The translations under genes and the position numbers were made by a program. The notes under the pieces were generated by a model. That model made no database searches, had not been told where the DNA came from, and worked only from the letters and a program-made list of their open reading frames with translations. From the NCBI GenBank assembly GCA_003427395.1, contig BFEA01000501.1:106401-152669 (forward strand): a DNA stretch of 46,269 bases, written 5' to 3'. Source of the stretch: Chara braunii. Its lineage: Eukaryota > Streptophyta > Charophyceae > Charales > Characeae. The stretch's first letter is position 1. Each line of letters opens with the position of its first letter. Positions 10,455 through 20,480 of this stretch are shown piece by piece.

Positions 10455-10833
10455 GCAACCCATACAAACAAATGTATGTGTCCGACCTGCGGCCTGGGCT
10501 GGGTACACTTTGACTTCGACTGTTGGGGTTTCCGACAAATGACCTTTGTCAAATATACCTCGTCCAGGTCGTGAATCTTTTGGTGGGGTCTTTTCCCCCG
10601 TTTTGGCCTGGGCCTGGGTGTGGCCTGGCGAGACCCTCAGTTTCCACGAGGCTTACTACATGGGTTATTGCATTCCTACCGGCCCAATTTTCGAGTTTCA
10701 TCGCGGAAGTACATCAATTTTCACTCAACTCACGTTCATAAGCGGCAACAATGTCAGTAGCAGTAGGTAGGAGTTTTTTCCTACTAAACTATTTGACTTG
10801 AGATGGGGGTTGGGACTTGAACTTTACCTTGTA
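10455..10833. other. Gene-free stretch, possible 3' LTR of element B
   Basis: It follows the end of the minus-strand pol of element B, so LTR sequence is expected. I could not find a matching copy upstream of gag (16.1-17.4 kb), so the LTR is not demonstrated. Confidence 0.3.
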
Positions 10834-11190
10834 CTACTTTTGAGGTCGTCCTTTGCCACCTGTAGAAAAATAGTCATGTTCTAATATCCTTTCAACTTCA
10901 TAGCCTCCATTCATAGAGGGTGGAAACATAGATGGCCTATTTAGAAAATTATCACTTTTTACATAGGGTAGCAACTTAGATGCATGGAAGACAGGGTATG
11001 TCCTTAGATGTAGAGGTACATTTATACGATAGGAAGGTTCATCTTCGTCTTCAATTACTTTGAGAACTTCCCAGGGTCCGTAGTAGACAGGTAGTACTTG
11101 GAATTGTGAAGGTCGACGATGTCTATTAGCTTGTTCAATCATTTGTAGTTGGGCTTTCTGTATGTTTTCCTTTACCTTTTTTATGTTTTA
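10834..11190 (-). pseudogene. Element B integrase C-terminal / chromo-like tail
   Basis: Contains IEQANRHRRPSQFQ, then the GPY-like YYGPWEVLKVI and YRINVPLHLRTYPVFHAS KLLPY, typical of the integrase C-terminal domain that follows the DDE core in Ty3 elements. The last residues, GYEVERILEHDY, look like the first strand of a chromodomain (compare YEVESIEDE in element C), which in chromoviruses directs insertion toward modified histones. The rest of that domain is missing or out of frame. Confidence 0.8.
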
Positions 11191-11193
11191 TTC

Positions 11194-12036
11194 TTATAAA
11201 ACTGCGAATTCTCGCGTACTTGGGGGTAGCCTTTGAACCTGGTCCCGTGTTAATGCATCGATCGGACGCCTAGGCTTCCATCCTTTATGCAGTGCGTTAG
11301 ACGTTCTTCCTGTAACAGTGTGTATACTGTTATTGTAGGCACTAACAATTTTAGGCAATCTCTCATTCCAATCGATTTGGTCAGGTCGGACATACCTTCT
11401 CAAAAGTTGTTGGCAAAGACAATTCATTTGCTCAGTTTGGCCATTCGTTTCAAGATGTCTGCCTGACGACATAGTCAACCTGGTTCCATAAACTTCCATC
11501 AATTTCTGCCATTGTAAACCGGTAAACCGAACATCTATGTTTGATACGATGGTTTGGGGAAATCCATACTCAGAGACTCATCGCATTTGAAACTTTTGAA
11601 TGACGAGTTAAGTTCTAGCTTCGATAGACAAAGGAATGAACATAGCATACTTAGAGAATCTATCGACGATGACCATTACCTGACTGTTGTCGTTTCGACT
11701 CTTAGTAAGGCTCATAAAGTCAATAGAAATAAACTCACCTGGCTCACTTGGAATAGGCAGCGGTCGCAATAGTCACACCGGTTCTCATATGAGGCTTGTT
11801 CCTTTGACAGACAAGACAAGTCTGCACATACGTTAATATATCTTCCTTCATTCCTTTCCACTCAAAATGTTCACGCACATCGGCATACGTCTTCTTAGAA
11901 CCAAAGTGACTTTCTGCACCATGGCATTCCCAATGATTAAACTCTTGATTGGTTCCAAGTGAGGAACACACAATCTTTCTTCGATTTTATCCAGCAAGAA
12001 GAGTAAGCGCTCAATCAATCGATATTCCGAAAACAA
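11194..12036 (-). pseudogene. Element B integrase zinc finger and core
   Basis: HHCC finger at about 11950-11800: SHFGSKKTYADVREHF ... CLVCQRNK, with the second His and both Cys visible. The core follows in broken frames: SIDFMSL with the first Asp (about 11720), VMVIVDRFSKYAMF, then VSNIDVRFT where the family has SDRD; the catalytic Asp survives in IDVRF but neighbours are changed. The third acidic residue is in RHLETNGQTEQMN (about 11450). The tail WNERLPKIVSAYNNSIH is typical. Stops interrupt the middle, so no full enzyme can be made. Confidence 0.88.
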
Positions 12037-12072
12037 CTCAAGGTTCTTTCGTAGAGTTTCAATGATAGGACT

Positions 12073-12560
12073 TCAAATAGGATCACTCCCATAACCCTGG
12101 CGGATCTGTTCTTTCAGTTTATTTCCAATATCGAGATAGGAAACAATGGTTCCAAAGAAATCTGCACGCCTGGACAAAGCATCCGCAACCACGTTAGACT
12201 TACCTTTGATGGTTTTCACCTCAAAGTCAAATGTGTCAAGGAAAGCGGACCACCTTACCAACTTGTCGGAGAGCTTAGGCTGAGTCTTGATCCACTTCAA
12301 AGTAGAGTAATCAGAGTAGACAGTGAAATGCCTCCCTAACAAGTAGTGTTTCCAGGCATCTAGTGCAGCAACTAAGGCATACAATTCCCTTTCATAGGTG
12401 GAGTTGGCCACCTTCTCTTGCAGAAGTCTTCTAGACATAAACTCAATAGGTCTATATCCCTTACCGTCATCCTATTGTAGCACAACCCCAATCTCATACT
12501 AACTGGCATCAGTCGTAATGATGAAAGGCAGAGAAAAGTCAACAATCTTTAAGACAGGAT
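12073..12560 (-). pseudogene. Element B RNase H
   Basis: RNase H removes RNA from the RNA-DNA hybrid during reverse transcription. The start, PFIITTDAS (first Asp), is followed by a stop and then IGVVLQ. The main open part carries STYERELYALVAALDAWKHY (catalytic Glu), VYSDYSTLKWI (family usually has SDH or TDH, so Tyr is a change), RWSAFLDTFDFEV, and VVADALSRR (last Asp). Two in-frame stops lie near 12470-12510. Confidence 0.88.
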
Positions 12561-12579
12561 AGTGAGTCGGAGCATGATT

Positions 12580-13697
12580 TAACTTTCTAAATGATGACTC
12601 ACAATCTTTATCCCACAACCAAGGTTTTTTCTTTTTCAGTAATCTTCTCATAGGAGCAGCTATCAAGGAGAGGTTTCTGACAAACTTCCTTAGGTTGTGG
12701 TCAATCTCTGATTGTTGTAATCTTCTTTTCTTCAGGCCTTAGTCCTTCTTCGTTCACTATATGCCCTAAGTATAGGACTTCGGGCTTAGCAAACTCAAAC
12801 TTCTTCGGATTCAGTTTGAAGTTGCCCTCGCGCAACTTCTGCAAGACCATTCGTAGGTGTTTCTCGTGATCTTCTAGTGTCTTACTGTACACTAGAATGT
12901 CATCGAGGTAGACTATTACGAACTGATCAAGCCATTAACGGAATAATTCGTTTATTGACCTTTGGAAGGTCGCAAACGCGTTGGTCAAATCGGAAGGCAT
13001 AACCACGAACTCGTAGTGACCATACCTGGTTCGGAATGTCGTTTTTTGTTGATCCTCAGTACCCTGACTTGAGATCAATCTTGCTAAAGTACCTGCATCC
13101 CTGCAACTGATCCAATAGATCATCAATACGTGAAAGAGGCTCCGCGTTTTTGACAGTGACGGAGTTCAGTCCACGATAATCTATACATAGACGAAGTTCA
13201 CCTTTCTTTTTGGACACGAATAAGACAGGCGCACCATAAGGAGATGAGCTAGGGCGAATTCATTCTTTGTCAGTACGTTCTTGCATCTGCTTACGCAGTT
13301 CCTCAAGTTCCCTAGGAGACATTCGGTAGATGAGACCCTTGGGAATTTTTCTTCCAGGAAGGATCTCGATCGTGTGGTTAATAACATGCTCAGTAATTCC
13401 CATCGGCTCAGTCTGCAAGTCCTTGTACTCATCGAAAAGTTTTCCGATAGAAGGTGGATAGGATGAGGAACACTCACCTACTTGTTTGACAAGCACCATC
13501 ATCACCTTCTGGTCCAACTTCTTCTTTACTACCATTAAGCGAAAAGTTGGGTAACTCATACAACAGAAAGACAGAGTAGAGTCAGAGTCATACCTACGAT
13601 ATAACTTTATAGCGCATAGTTCGTACTTTTCGTCCTTGAGTTTGACAATCTTATCTTTGAATTTAACTTTTGGGTCGGCTTCCTCATGCCAATCCAT
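12580..13697 (-). pseudogene. Element B reverse transcriptase
   Basis: The N-terminal linker LFDEYKDL..., HTIEILPGRKIPKG and MSPRELEELRKQM precede the fingers. After a frameshift near 13260 come [31 protein letters not shown] and [10 protein letters not shown] (catalytic Asp, about 13090). A small deletion removes the usual residues after SGY, and the frame changes to [31 protein letters not shown] (catalytic DD, about 12905) and KFEFAKPEVLYLGHIV follow after another stop. The thumb ends near 12580. At least three lesions, but the active-site residues themselves are intact. Confidence 0.92.
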
Positions 13698-13990
13698 ACC
13701 AGAATTATGTCAAACGGTAAGTTCTTCTCTATCAGGAAGGATATTTCATGTAAGATCTTATTTCCTTCCTTTGTACTGAAATAACACTTGACATGATCGA
13801 CGTATTGAGAGATAGTGATCGTGCTTTTGTCATCCAGTATAGACGTAATAGGTCGAGATAAATCTTTTACCTTCATTCCCAGATGCAATTTACGAATTAC
13901 CTTCTCTGAGATATAAGACCGCGTCGATCCTGGATCTAACAGTGCACCACCCGCGTGTGCGCAATCTCAATTTCCTCGATCATTAGTTCA
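13690..13990 (-). pseudogene. Element B retropepsin-like protease
   Basis: Aspartic protease that would cut the polyprotein. Active-site motif LLDPGSTRSYIS at about 13950-13915, with Pro where most Ty3 proteases have Ser or Thr (D-S/T-G). Downstream hydrophobic stretches fit the family. The expected second motif (I-L-G) reads as DIILVWIGM near 13705, with a shift. It overlaps the RT linker ORF start. Confidence 0.7.
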
Positions 13991-14239
13991 CCCTTAGACT
14001 TAGCTGTCTTTGGCCATGAACTCCGTAGTGCTATGAGTTCATGTCGAGCTCGTCAAGGGAATCGTCCAGTGAGACAGAAAAGAGTACAGTGTCAGGGTGT
14101 TCTGGACGATGGGCAGAAGAAGAGTCATCCTCTGCCTTGAGAGTCGAAAGGTTAGAAGGGGTTGTAGGCGCCTTACCTTTATCTTCGTTTGAACCCTTCG
14201 ACTCAGTAGCAGCAGATGCTACTCCTACTGACTGCTCGC

Positions 14240-14560
14240 TTTTGGGTTACGAATGAGTGGGCACCAGGCTATCACGTGCCCCACGGTGCCACACTTGAGG
14301 CATTGACGGTTGTCCATTTTGGACTGTTATTCCTCATGAGTCATCCCCATCTTTTCCCAAGGCTTCCCGAATGCAATGCAGGGATGCTCGGAAAACGAGT
14401 GTCGCCTCCTCTTCTTCTTCCACCGACTTTGGCCTCCCTTGTTGCCCATTACGGCAGTGACATCACCCTTCCCAGATTCACTGCCGCCATTACCTCCTCC
14501 TCCCTCAAACTCGTCGAGGGTTAACTTCTCTAGGGTATCATCATCAAATAAAACAAGCAT
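14240..14560 (-). pseudogene. Element B gag C-terminus with CCHC zinc knuckle
   Basis: An acidic/Gly-rich linker and a basic patch (KKKRRRH) are followed, after a stop and shift, by CLKCGTVGHVIAWC at about 14305-14260. This is a perfect C-x2-C-x4-H-x4-C nucleic-acid-binding knuckle, which packages the element RNA. It belongs to the gag reading that ends at 14582 but is now in other frames. Confidence 0.8.
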
Positions 14561-14581
14561 ATGGTCCTGGCGTTTTTGCCG

Positions 14582-16027
14582 CTAGATGACCCGTTTTCCA
14601 TACCCACCAACCAATCCCGATTTCACTACCGAAGCGTACGACCCCTTTACCTGAGCGGTCATCTGCTCTCTCTGGAGAGCGAGATCGCGGAACTGTCGAT
14701 AGTTATACTTACTAAACTTCAATTTTGCCACGAGTTGTCCACGAATGGGCTCGAGCAAGGCACGTGAGTAGATATAGAGAACCTGATTCTCTTGTAAGTT
14801 CAGTCTAGGTACCTGCAACAGACGATCCACTTCACGAGATAGCGCATCGACAAAAGTCCAACGTTTCTGGCCTATAGTGGTGAGTTCATCAAAGGCCTTA
14901 TCGGTCGTCGTCTTATCCAGAAACCTCTCCTTAATCTTTTGGAGAAATTGCCTGAGAGTCAGTTTCTTGGCCCACTCACTGATATCCTCGAAGCCAACAG
15001 CATTGGTCTCGGCCAGCACCCACTCCTTGGCCACTCCTCCTAAACATGACATAGAGAAAGCGATCTGGCTCTCCAGCTCAACTAGAGCGGTGCTACAGTA
15101 AGTCTGAATTTCGCCTATCCACAGGAACAGATTTTCATCCTTCTTGTTGCGGTAGGTAAACGAAAATTTCATCTTAACCTTTTCCTTCTTTTTCGGTTTT
15201 TCTGCTTCTTTTACCGGTTCTTCTTTTTTCCCTGCCGGTTGCTCGGGTCCTTTCTTTGAGGGTCCGGGATTCTCTTCCTTCCGCATTGCATCTTTCATGA
15301 GTTTCTCTTGGGATGGTTTCCTTTCTTTCCCCTTTGTCTCCTCCTCAATACTTACCTTATCCTTACCTTTCATCATTCTCATTATATTTTCTAATGAGAC
15401 GGTATTAGTGTCTATCTTCTTCTCAAGATGAACAAGGTAAGCCATGATCGACTCCAACATGGTCGAGAGATCAGTCTCAACTTCCTCAAAGTGAAATCGG
15501 TCTCTCATTTCTTCCAACATTTTCTCTTGTTGTTCTTTTTCTTCTTTCTTTCTTCGGAACTCTTCAATCTTTCTTTTCTCTTCCCTTAAGGTAGTTTCTA
15601 GTTGACTGACATTCTCCTCCATGACTTCCACAAACAGTTGTGGCTCTACTTTCTTTTCTTTCTCCCCTTCTATTCTCTTCTTCCTTTTTTGTTCCAGTTT
15701 GTCAAATCCCTCGATGACATACCGGTCAAGGGTCATTCGTCCTTTCTTAATGAGCCCCTCTACTCTTTTGCCGGTTTCCATCATCTCAACGACAGTTTCA
15801 GCGGCCTGCAGCTCTTTTTCTGCATCAAGCAGATTAAGCTGTCTGTGAACGTGTCGTTCAGCGATCGGTCCAACAGCGTGTATCTCACCAAGCAACTGGC
15901 AGAGTAACCGAGTTAGAGTTTGTCTTCTGGTTTTAATTTGACCCTGCGTCTTGAGATCCCCCCCTTCTTCATCAGCATATACTATGAGAGGGATAGGGAA
16001 GAACATAGAAGGAATGAACTGCGTCAA
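14582..16027 (-). CDS. Element B Gag (open, 481 codons)
   Basis: Structural protein that would form the virus-like particle around the element RNA in the cytoplasm. Residues about 95-200 are strongly charged and predicted coiled coil (KKRIEGEKEKKVEP, EEKRKIEEFRRKKEEKE). Residues about 230-290 are Lys/Glu/Pro-rich. Residues about 290-460 form a retrotrans_gag-like capsid domain: LFLWIGEIQTYC, AKEWVLAE, FLQKIKERF and YIYSRALLEPIRGQLV. It is the longest intact ORF in the window, so the copy may be younger than the others or selection may have kept it open. The first Met is taken as the start, which is not proven. The C-terminal knuckle is separated by a stop. Confidence 0.85.
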   Translation of the reverse strand: MTQFIPSMFFPIPLIVYADEEGGDLKTQGQIKTRRQTLTRLLCQLLGEIHAVGPIAERHVHRQLNLLDAEKELQAAETVVEMMETGKRVEGLIKKGRMTLDRYVIEGFDKLEQKRKKRIEGEKEKKVEPQLFVEVMEENVSQLETTLREEKRKIEEFRRKKEEKEQQEKMLEEMRDRFHFEEVETDLSTMLESIMAYLVHLEKKIDTNTVSLENIMRMMKGKDKVSIEEETKGKERKPSQEKLMKDAMRKEENPGPSKKGPEQPAGKKEEPVKEAEKPKKKEKVKMKFSFTYRNKKDENLFLWIGEIQTYCSTALVELESQIAFSMSCLGGVAKEWVLAETNAVGFEDISEWAKKLTLRQFLQKIKERFLDKTTTDKAFDELTTIGQKRWTFVDALSREVDRLLQVPRLNLQENQVLYIYSRALLEPIRGQLVAKLKFSKYNYRQFRDLALQREQMTAQVKGSYASVVKSGLVGGYGKRVI

Positions 16028-16640
16028 GATAGAGGCACGCAGACATTTTCAGAGAGAGTTAATTTTTCCAAGCGTGTAGATGCCGCACAATAAATAAGAT
16101 CAGAAGAGAGGAATAAATTCCACGGCACACACAACTTCAACAGCAAGAACAATAAATTCTTAATCAATTTCTTTATTATAACTTTGTTGTCTGTTTTTTA
16201 TGTGATGACATCCTACAACAATGTACAGATATCGCAGCCACGACTAGTGTGATCCAGACAACAACACACTTGTAAGTACACATAGCAACCACATAACAAC
16301 CACAGGTAAGTGTTATGATTCTGGTTGTTTGTTGTCTCAAGACCAACACTCGCACACATAGACTTCCAGGTATGCCCATACATACACAGACAGAAGGGGA
16401 GAGGATAGGAGTATCACACCGCACAGGGAGAGATAAACACAGCGGAAGACTTGACCATGCGATATGACAGGGTACACTGAAAGTGCAATTCACCCCACTC
16501 AATCCTCACAACCAGTCATAAAGGAAAGCCGAGTAAATCACGTCTAAAAAACAATGAAACGATGATAGTATGAACCCAGTATACACATTGTTTATTGCAC
16601 TCAGAGTCTCGAATTGTCAGAATAACTTCAGAACTATGGT
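16028..16640. other. Gene-free stretch upstream of element B gag
   Basis: Expected to hold the leader and 5' LTR of element B. I looked for a primer-binding site complementary to initiator tRNA-Met and for a copy of 10.0-10.8 kb and found neither. A CACAGGTAAGTG donor-like site lies at about 16301. Confidence 0.3.
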
Positions 16641-16664
16641 GCGCTGCTCAGAGATGAGCAGCGC
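16641..16664. repeat. Perfect hairpin with GAGA tetraloop
   Basis: GCGCTGCTCA GAGA TGAGCAGCGC: a 10-bp perfect stem capped by a GNRA-type tetraloop, which is a very stable RNA fold. It lies in the gene-free DNA between elements B and C. Confidence 0.7.
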
Positions 16665-17610
16665 TTCACTCCCCAACCCTGATGAACCGCTATCACTACC
16701 CCCGAATCCCTGAAACATCAAGCGCCACCCAGGTACAGCCTCGGAAGGGAAGTGCCACCCTGAAGCAGGCCCCTGAGGTCAAGCGCCACTCAGAGGATGA
16801 AGAAGAAGACCAGCACCACAGTATCTGATAATGACGAAGTGTCTGAAGGCTTCCCGGGTGGAAGTTTGCAGTAGCGCCACCACTCCTGACAAGATGATCT
16901 CTGAGAAAGATGCTGCAGCTGTAGCTACAAAGCCACAACCCTGGAACCCCACTCCGAAGGAGGGTCCAGTAGGGCACCAACTTCCCTCGCCTCCAGCAGA
17001 CCTCTGATAGCCCAGACCTCTGTACAAGCCCGCGTGCTGACAGAGTACAGCGCAGGTCCCAGCTATAGTCGACGCTCCGAAGGTCTGGCTATGTCTGTCT
17101 CCCTCAACGTTGAGCCGTCACCACTTCCAGTTCATGCGTTGCACAACAGCGATGTACTCGGTACCAATTTCCAAAAGTCCTGAACAGATGTGTCTAACCT
17201 ATGTATAGTCTACTCTAGCCTAGACTCGACCTAGACCGGACTGACTGACCAACCGGTACCGTTTCTGTTTCGGCCTCTAGGGCCTCTCCCAAACCCCGGC
17301 TATAGGTTATAGGTCCGTCTATCAGCTTAGACCCTTAGGGCCTGGCTGTCCTCGGGGTAGCCCGGGCCTGCTATTCGCAGTTAGGTAGCTGTAGGAAATT
17401 CAGTTAGTGTTGGGCCTATATTTTCCCGAATTTCCAGATATGTCCCTAACAAATTTTCTCTACAGGTAGGTCTCTCGATTAGCCCTCAGCCAAACAAAAT
17501 TATGAATCTACTCTACCTGGGGTACAACCTCGACAAGAGAGAGGCTATAGACGACTAGAAACCAGCAAGTCGTTGCAGACCTACCCTCCCCCGGAGCGAG
17601 GACCTTCGAG
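16665..17610. other. Gene-free stretch
   Basis: AGCGCCACC-like 9-mers recur at about 16720, 16750, 16780 and 16873. No domain is recognised. The part from 17250 to 17600 borders the 3' end of element C and may be its LTR, but no partner copy is present. Confidence 0.35.
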
Positions 17611-17842
17611 CTAGGGGCGTAGGCGCGCTGAGCGTCGAAGGGGTTCTATCTTCTGCGTTGCCTCATATTTGAGGACAACAGACTTTGCGGTTTTCAGAAG
17701 TTCCTTGCGAATAAACCAGCGGTCTTCGGTATGCGGCTGGTACGAGAACTTCACAAGGTACTTCTTATTTGGGCCTGTACCTGACTCATCCTCAATTGAC
17801 TCCACCTCATATCCCTTGTCAGGGATCAGAGGACCAAACTAA
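17611..17842 (-). pseudogene. Element C chromodomain
   Basis: YEVESIEDESGTGPNKKYLV, then KFSYQPHTEDRWFIRKELL: the chromodomain pattern of strand, strand, Y-L-V-K and W-x-x-x-E-L-L. The family's aromatic cage positions are Tyr/Phe, Trp and Tyr/Phe; Tyr and Trp (RWFI) are visible. It tails off into the basic RRSARLRP. Such domains bind methylated histone H3 tails and bias integration. A stop lies just upstream, near 17840. Confidence 0.82.
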
Positions 17843-18150
17843 GGAGGCATGTCTGGAAATGCATTTGCTGATGTAAATGGTAATAAGTTAGATGCATGAA
17901 AGATAGGGTAGGTTTGAAGATGCAGAGGGACATCCACTGTATAGGATGGTCCAAACAGATCAGCTCTCACTATATCTAAGACCTGCCATGGACCCATATA
18001 TCGTGGCAGCAGTGCCAGCAGCTTGGGTGAAATGCCCTCCTCTCGTGACAGCTCATAACTGAGTACCCACACCCAGTCACCTGTGCGAATAGTCGAGGGT
18101 CGTCTGTGCCTATTAGCCTGCTGAATCATAGCCTTTTGGGCTTTCAGCAA
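17839..18150 (-). pseudogene. Element C integrase C-terminal domain
   Basis: ANRHRRPSTIRTGDWVWV, then LLPRYMGPWQVLDIV and VDVPLHLQTYPIFHASNLLP: the GPY/F-type C-terminal domain typical of chromoviruses. It is open for 103 codons and separated from core and chromodomain by a stop or shift on each side. Confidence 0.85.
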
Positions 18151-18151
18151 G

Positions 18152-18948
18152 TTAGCACGGGCTTATGTCCACACAGATATGCCTGGTGAACTCTGAAGTT
18201 CCAGGTGTCAACGTAGGGGTAGCCTTATCGATGATGTCATCGAGAGGCTGCCATGGCTCATGACCCCAGTGCAACCGGTAGGGTGTGAAGACTGTGGCGG
18301 AGTGTACAGAAGTGTTGTACACAAGTTGTGCACGACTCAAATGGAGATCCAGTCCTGCTGATCTGGACTGATCGCAGGATGCAGCAACTGAAATAGAATC
18401 TGGTTCATCACTTCAGCCTGACCATTGACTTCAGGATGACGACCAGATGTCATATCCAGACGAGAATGAAGGTAATCCCTGGAGTAGGATTGTCATTCAT
18501 TGCTGCAAAACCTGGGATCTCGGTCACTGACTATAGAGGTGGGTGGTCCATGATGTGTAACCCACCTGTCAGCAAATGCCGCCTGAACGGCTGGAACGCG
18601 AGCCTCAACTGGTAAGGGGATGAACTCTGCGTATTTGGAAAACCGATCCACGCACACCATAACCTAATGCATACCACGAGGTGTGGTTATACCCAAGTCA
18701 GTAAAATCAATAGACACTGACTGTGCAGGTGCTTCAGGAATGGGTAGTGGTTTGAGTAGGCCAAGGGGAGGTCGTCCAACTACCTTGTTCCTTTGGCACA
18801 ACTCACAGGTTTCCACATAGTGCAGCATGTCACTCCGCATCTCCTTCCAGAAGAAGCGTTGCAACAGGGCTCCATGCGATTTGAGGGCACCAAAGTGACC
18901 ACGAGCATCATGACATAAGTTGGAAAGCCAACACAACCACACAATCAA
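18152..18948 (-). pseudogene. Element C integrase zinc finger and catalytic core
   Basis: Zinc finger at about 18910-18790: HDARGHFGALKSHGALLQ ... CELCQRNK (H-x3-H and C-x2-C visible). Core: GLLKPLPIPEAPAQSVSIDF (first Asp near 18700), VDRFSKYAEFIPL, VSDRDPRF (second Asp, near 18520) and RHPEVNGQAEVMN (catalytic Glu, near 18435). All three acidic residues are kept. In-frame stops sit near 18662, 18497 and 18340, and a frameshift precedes the tail. It is close in sequence to the integrase scrap at 417-830. Confidence 0.9.
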
Positions 18949-19270
18949 TGGTTAGCTTCCTCTATATTATCTGCAGAAACAATGCAACCTTCAACAACAA
19001 GTGCACAGTCTTTTGCATGTCACGTGTCCCCCCTGGCATGCCAACGCAGCAGCTCTGCCACGTTAATGTCAAGGACCAAAAGATCTGCAAGGAAGGATGC
19101 CACGTCAGCAGTGCAGGTCTGCCCACACACTCAACACTGGTATGCCACGTCAGATGCAGCAACAACAGGCAATAGTGTCACAGGTATGTGCCACGTCAGA
19201 CCATGTCCAACCACATATCGTGCCACATTAGTTTTCTTGACCAGCGCCACGTCAGCCTGTTGCCAATGAA
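18949..19270 (-). pseudogene. Degenerate pol remnant of element C with TGACGTGGCA repeats
   Basis: The minus-strand frame of the zinc finger continues rightward for about 300 bp with two or three stops (EGCIVSADNIEEANH next to the finger), as expected for the RNase H-integrase spacer. Within it TGCCACGTCAG or close variants recur at 19056, 19099, 19143, 19189, 19221 and 19245. In protein terms they read Asp/Asn-Val-Ala. No RNase H active-site motif is recognisable. Confidence 0.5.
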
Positions 19271-19304
19271 GCTCTTCGCCGGTAAGTCTTCAATGTTGCC
19301 CGAC

Positions 19305-19360
19305 CAGTCGTCCCGGGCAGGTCCCGTGCCAGCTTTGGGGACCCGGGCGGCACGACTGGT
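19305..19360. repeat. GC-rich nested inverted repeat
   Basis: CCAGTCGT (19305-19312)/ACGACTGG (19353-19360), inner CCCGGG/CCCGGG (19313-19318 and 19343-19348) and GGTCCC/GGGACC inside. It lies exactly where element C gives way to AT-rich DNA, so it could be an element end. Confidence 0.6.
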
Positions 19361-19648
19361 AGCTTAGTTTGAAATTACTTTGAAATTTCTCTTCATCTTG
19401 AAATACATTGATAACTTTCTGATTCGACCTTAAATAATTTTGAAATTTCTTTCAATTCACTTTATTTCGGCTTGCTAATTCACCATAAATTCTGAAATTT
19501 TGAAATTAGTTTTTTATTTTTATTTCACGTTGTATTTGAATTTCTTTTAATTCCTGAAATATGTCATCGAATTTTTCATTTCATCCCAATTTTTTTTTCT
19601 GAACTTATCTTTATCTCTTCTATCATCTCCCCAATTTTTTAAGAATTT
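19361..19648. other. AT-rich spacer with TTTGAAATTTCT repeats
   Basis: TTTGAAATTTCT-like words recur near 19378, 19438 and 19494. No gene is seen. Confidence 0.4.
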
Positions 19649-19993
19649 TGCAAGGAAAATGAGAAACAGCGAGATGACAGAGTTTAGATTGCACAATCAC
19701 ATTGAAAGCTAGAAAATCCCATAGTGTCCAGAAAGTAGAATTGCACCAATAATACACCAATGGAGAATCGTGATACTGAAACCGAATGTCAATGAGAGCT
19801 TACTCTCGTCTTCACCAGCATAAGAGTCCAGGCCCTTCCCCCTACTTGGGGCTCGGCGCCCAGACTACTCCCCACACAGCTACTATCTGCCTATTAATTG
19901 ACAATGCAACTGTTGACGTCAGCAAACACCGAAGTACATGACCATATCGCCCGATGCTGACCATCGCCAATACCAGGTATGAGCCCTCGCATC
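19649..19993 (+). repeat. Dispersed repeat R1, copy 2
   Basis: Direct-orientation copy of 1441-1790, with the same start (TGCAAGGAAAAT) and end (CCTCGCATC). It is followed by the long CT microsatellite and then by the cut edge of element D's integrase, so R1 plus the microsatellite appears to have replaced or interrupted that integrase. Confidence 0.75.
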
Positions 19994-20000
19994 CTCATCC

Positions 20001-20003
<3 letters not shown>

Positions 20004-20058
<55 letters not shown>
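20004..20058. repeat. (CT)n microsatellite, about 27 units
   Basis: Uninterrupted TC/CT dinucleotide run, preceded by degenerate ATCCTC. Confidence 0.97.
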
Positions 20059-20059
<1 letters not shown>

Positions 20060-20061
<2 letters not shown>

Positions 20062-20480
20062 GTCAGCGACCTCACGAGCGCTAATGCGATAGCAGCACGG
20101 GACAAAACGTGCATGCTTCATGAAGCGATCAACGACGACCAAGATAACATCATAACCACGCTCAGTGGGTAGGCGGAGGGACCAAAGAAATCCATCGAGA
20201 TGGGCTGCCAACGACGCTCAGGTATGGGTAGGGGTTGGAGTAACCCATACGGAAGGTGGTTCACAACTTCACACTATTCACCTCCTGGCAGGTACGACAC
20301 TCCTGGATGTAGGCTTTGACGAAGTCCTTGGACTTTGGGCAAACATATAGGCGGCAAACACGAGTCAACGTCTTGTGGAAGCCCATATGATCGGCAACTG
20401 CCTTGTCATGGAACTCTGCTACGGCTTGGACGCGGAGCTGTCAAGTGGAGGGAACGCACATACGTGGCTCTGGGTGACCA
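20060..20480 (-). pseudogene. Element D integrase, truncated
   Basis: HHCC finger at about 20440-20290: HDKAVADHMGFHKTLTRV ... CRTCQEVN. The core start ISMDFFG is followed in a shifted frame by LPTERGYDVILVVVDRFMKH and ARFVPC (to about 20080). The reading then ends in the CT run, read as Arg-Glu repeats. First Asp present; second Asp and Glu lost. Confidence 0.85.

Larger units (their letters stand above)
10834..16027 (-). mobile_element. Ty3/gypsy retrotransposon B, decayed, chromovirus-like
   Basis: Reading right to left on the minus strand: gag, CCHC zinc knuckle, retropepsin, RT, RNase H, integrase, and a C-terminal tail with a chromodomain-like start. This is the Ty3/Metaviridae order (integrase after RNase H). 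Every pol module is interrupted by stops or frameshifts, while gag is open for 481 codons. LTRs and primer site were not identified. The element is inactive as it stands. Confidence 0.9.
17611..19270 (-). mobile_element. Ty3 chromovirus C, 3' half only
   Basis: Minus strand, right to left: degenerate pol sequence, HHCC finger, integrase core, integrase C-terminal domain, chromodomain. Everything before integrase (gag, protease, RT) is absent. The right limit is uncertain. It may be set by the GC-rich inverted repeat at 19305-19360. Several stops and shifts make it inactive. Confidence 0.88.

Noticed and set aside
13181-13697. Programmed frameshift in element B pol
   Set aside because: Shifts occur at many unrelated places with small deletions, so they are random damage.
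10834-17600. LTR pair for element B
   Set aside because: By-eye comparison of 9.8-10.8 kb with 16.1-17.4 kb found no matching block, so no LTRs are annotated.
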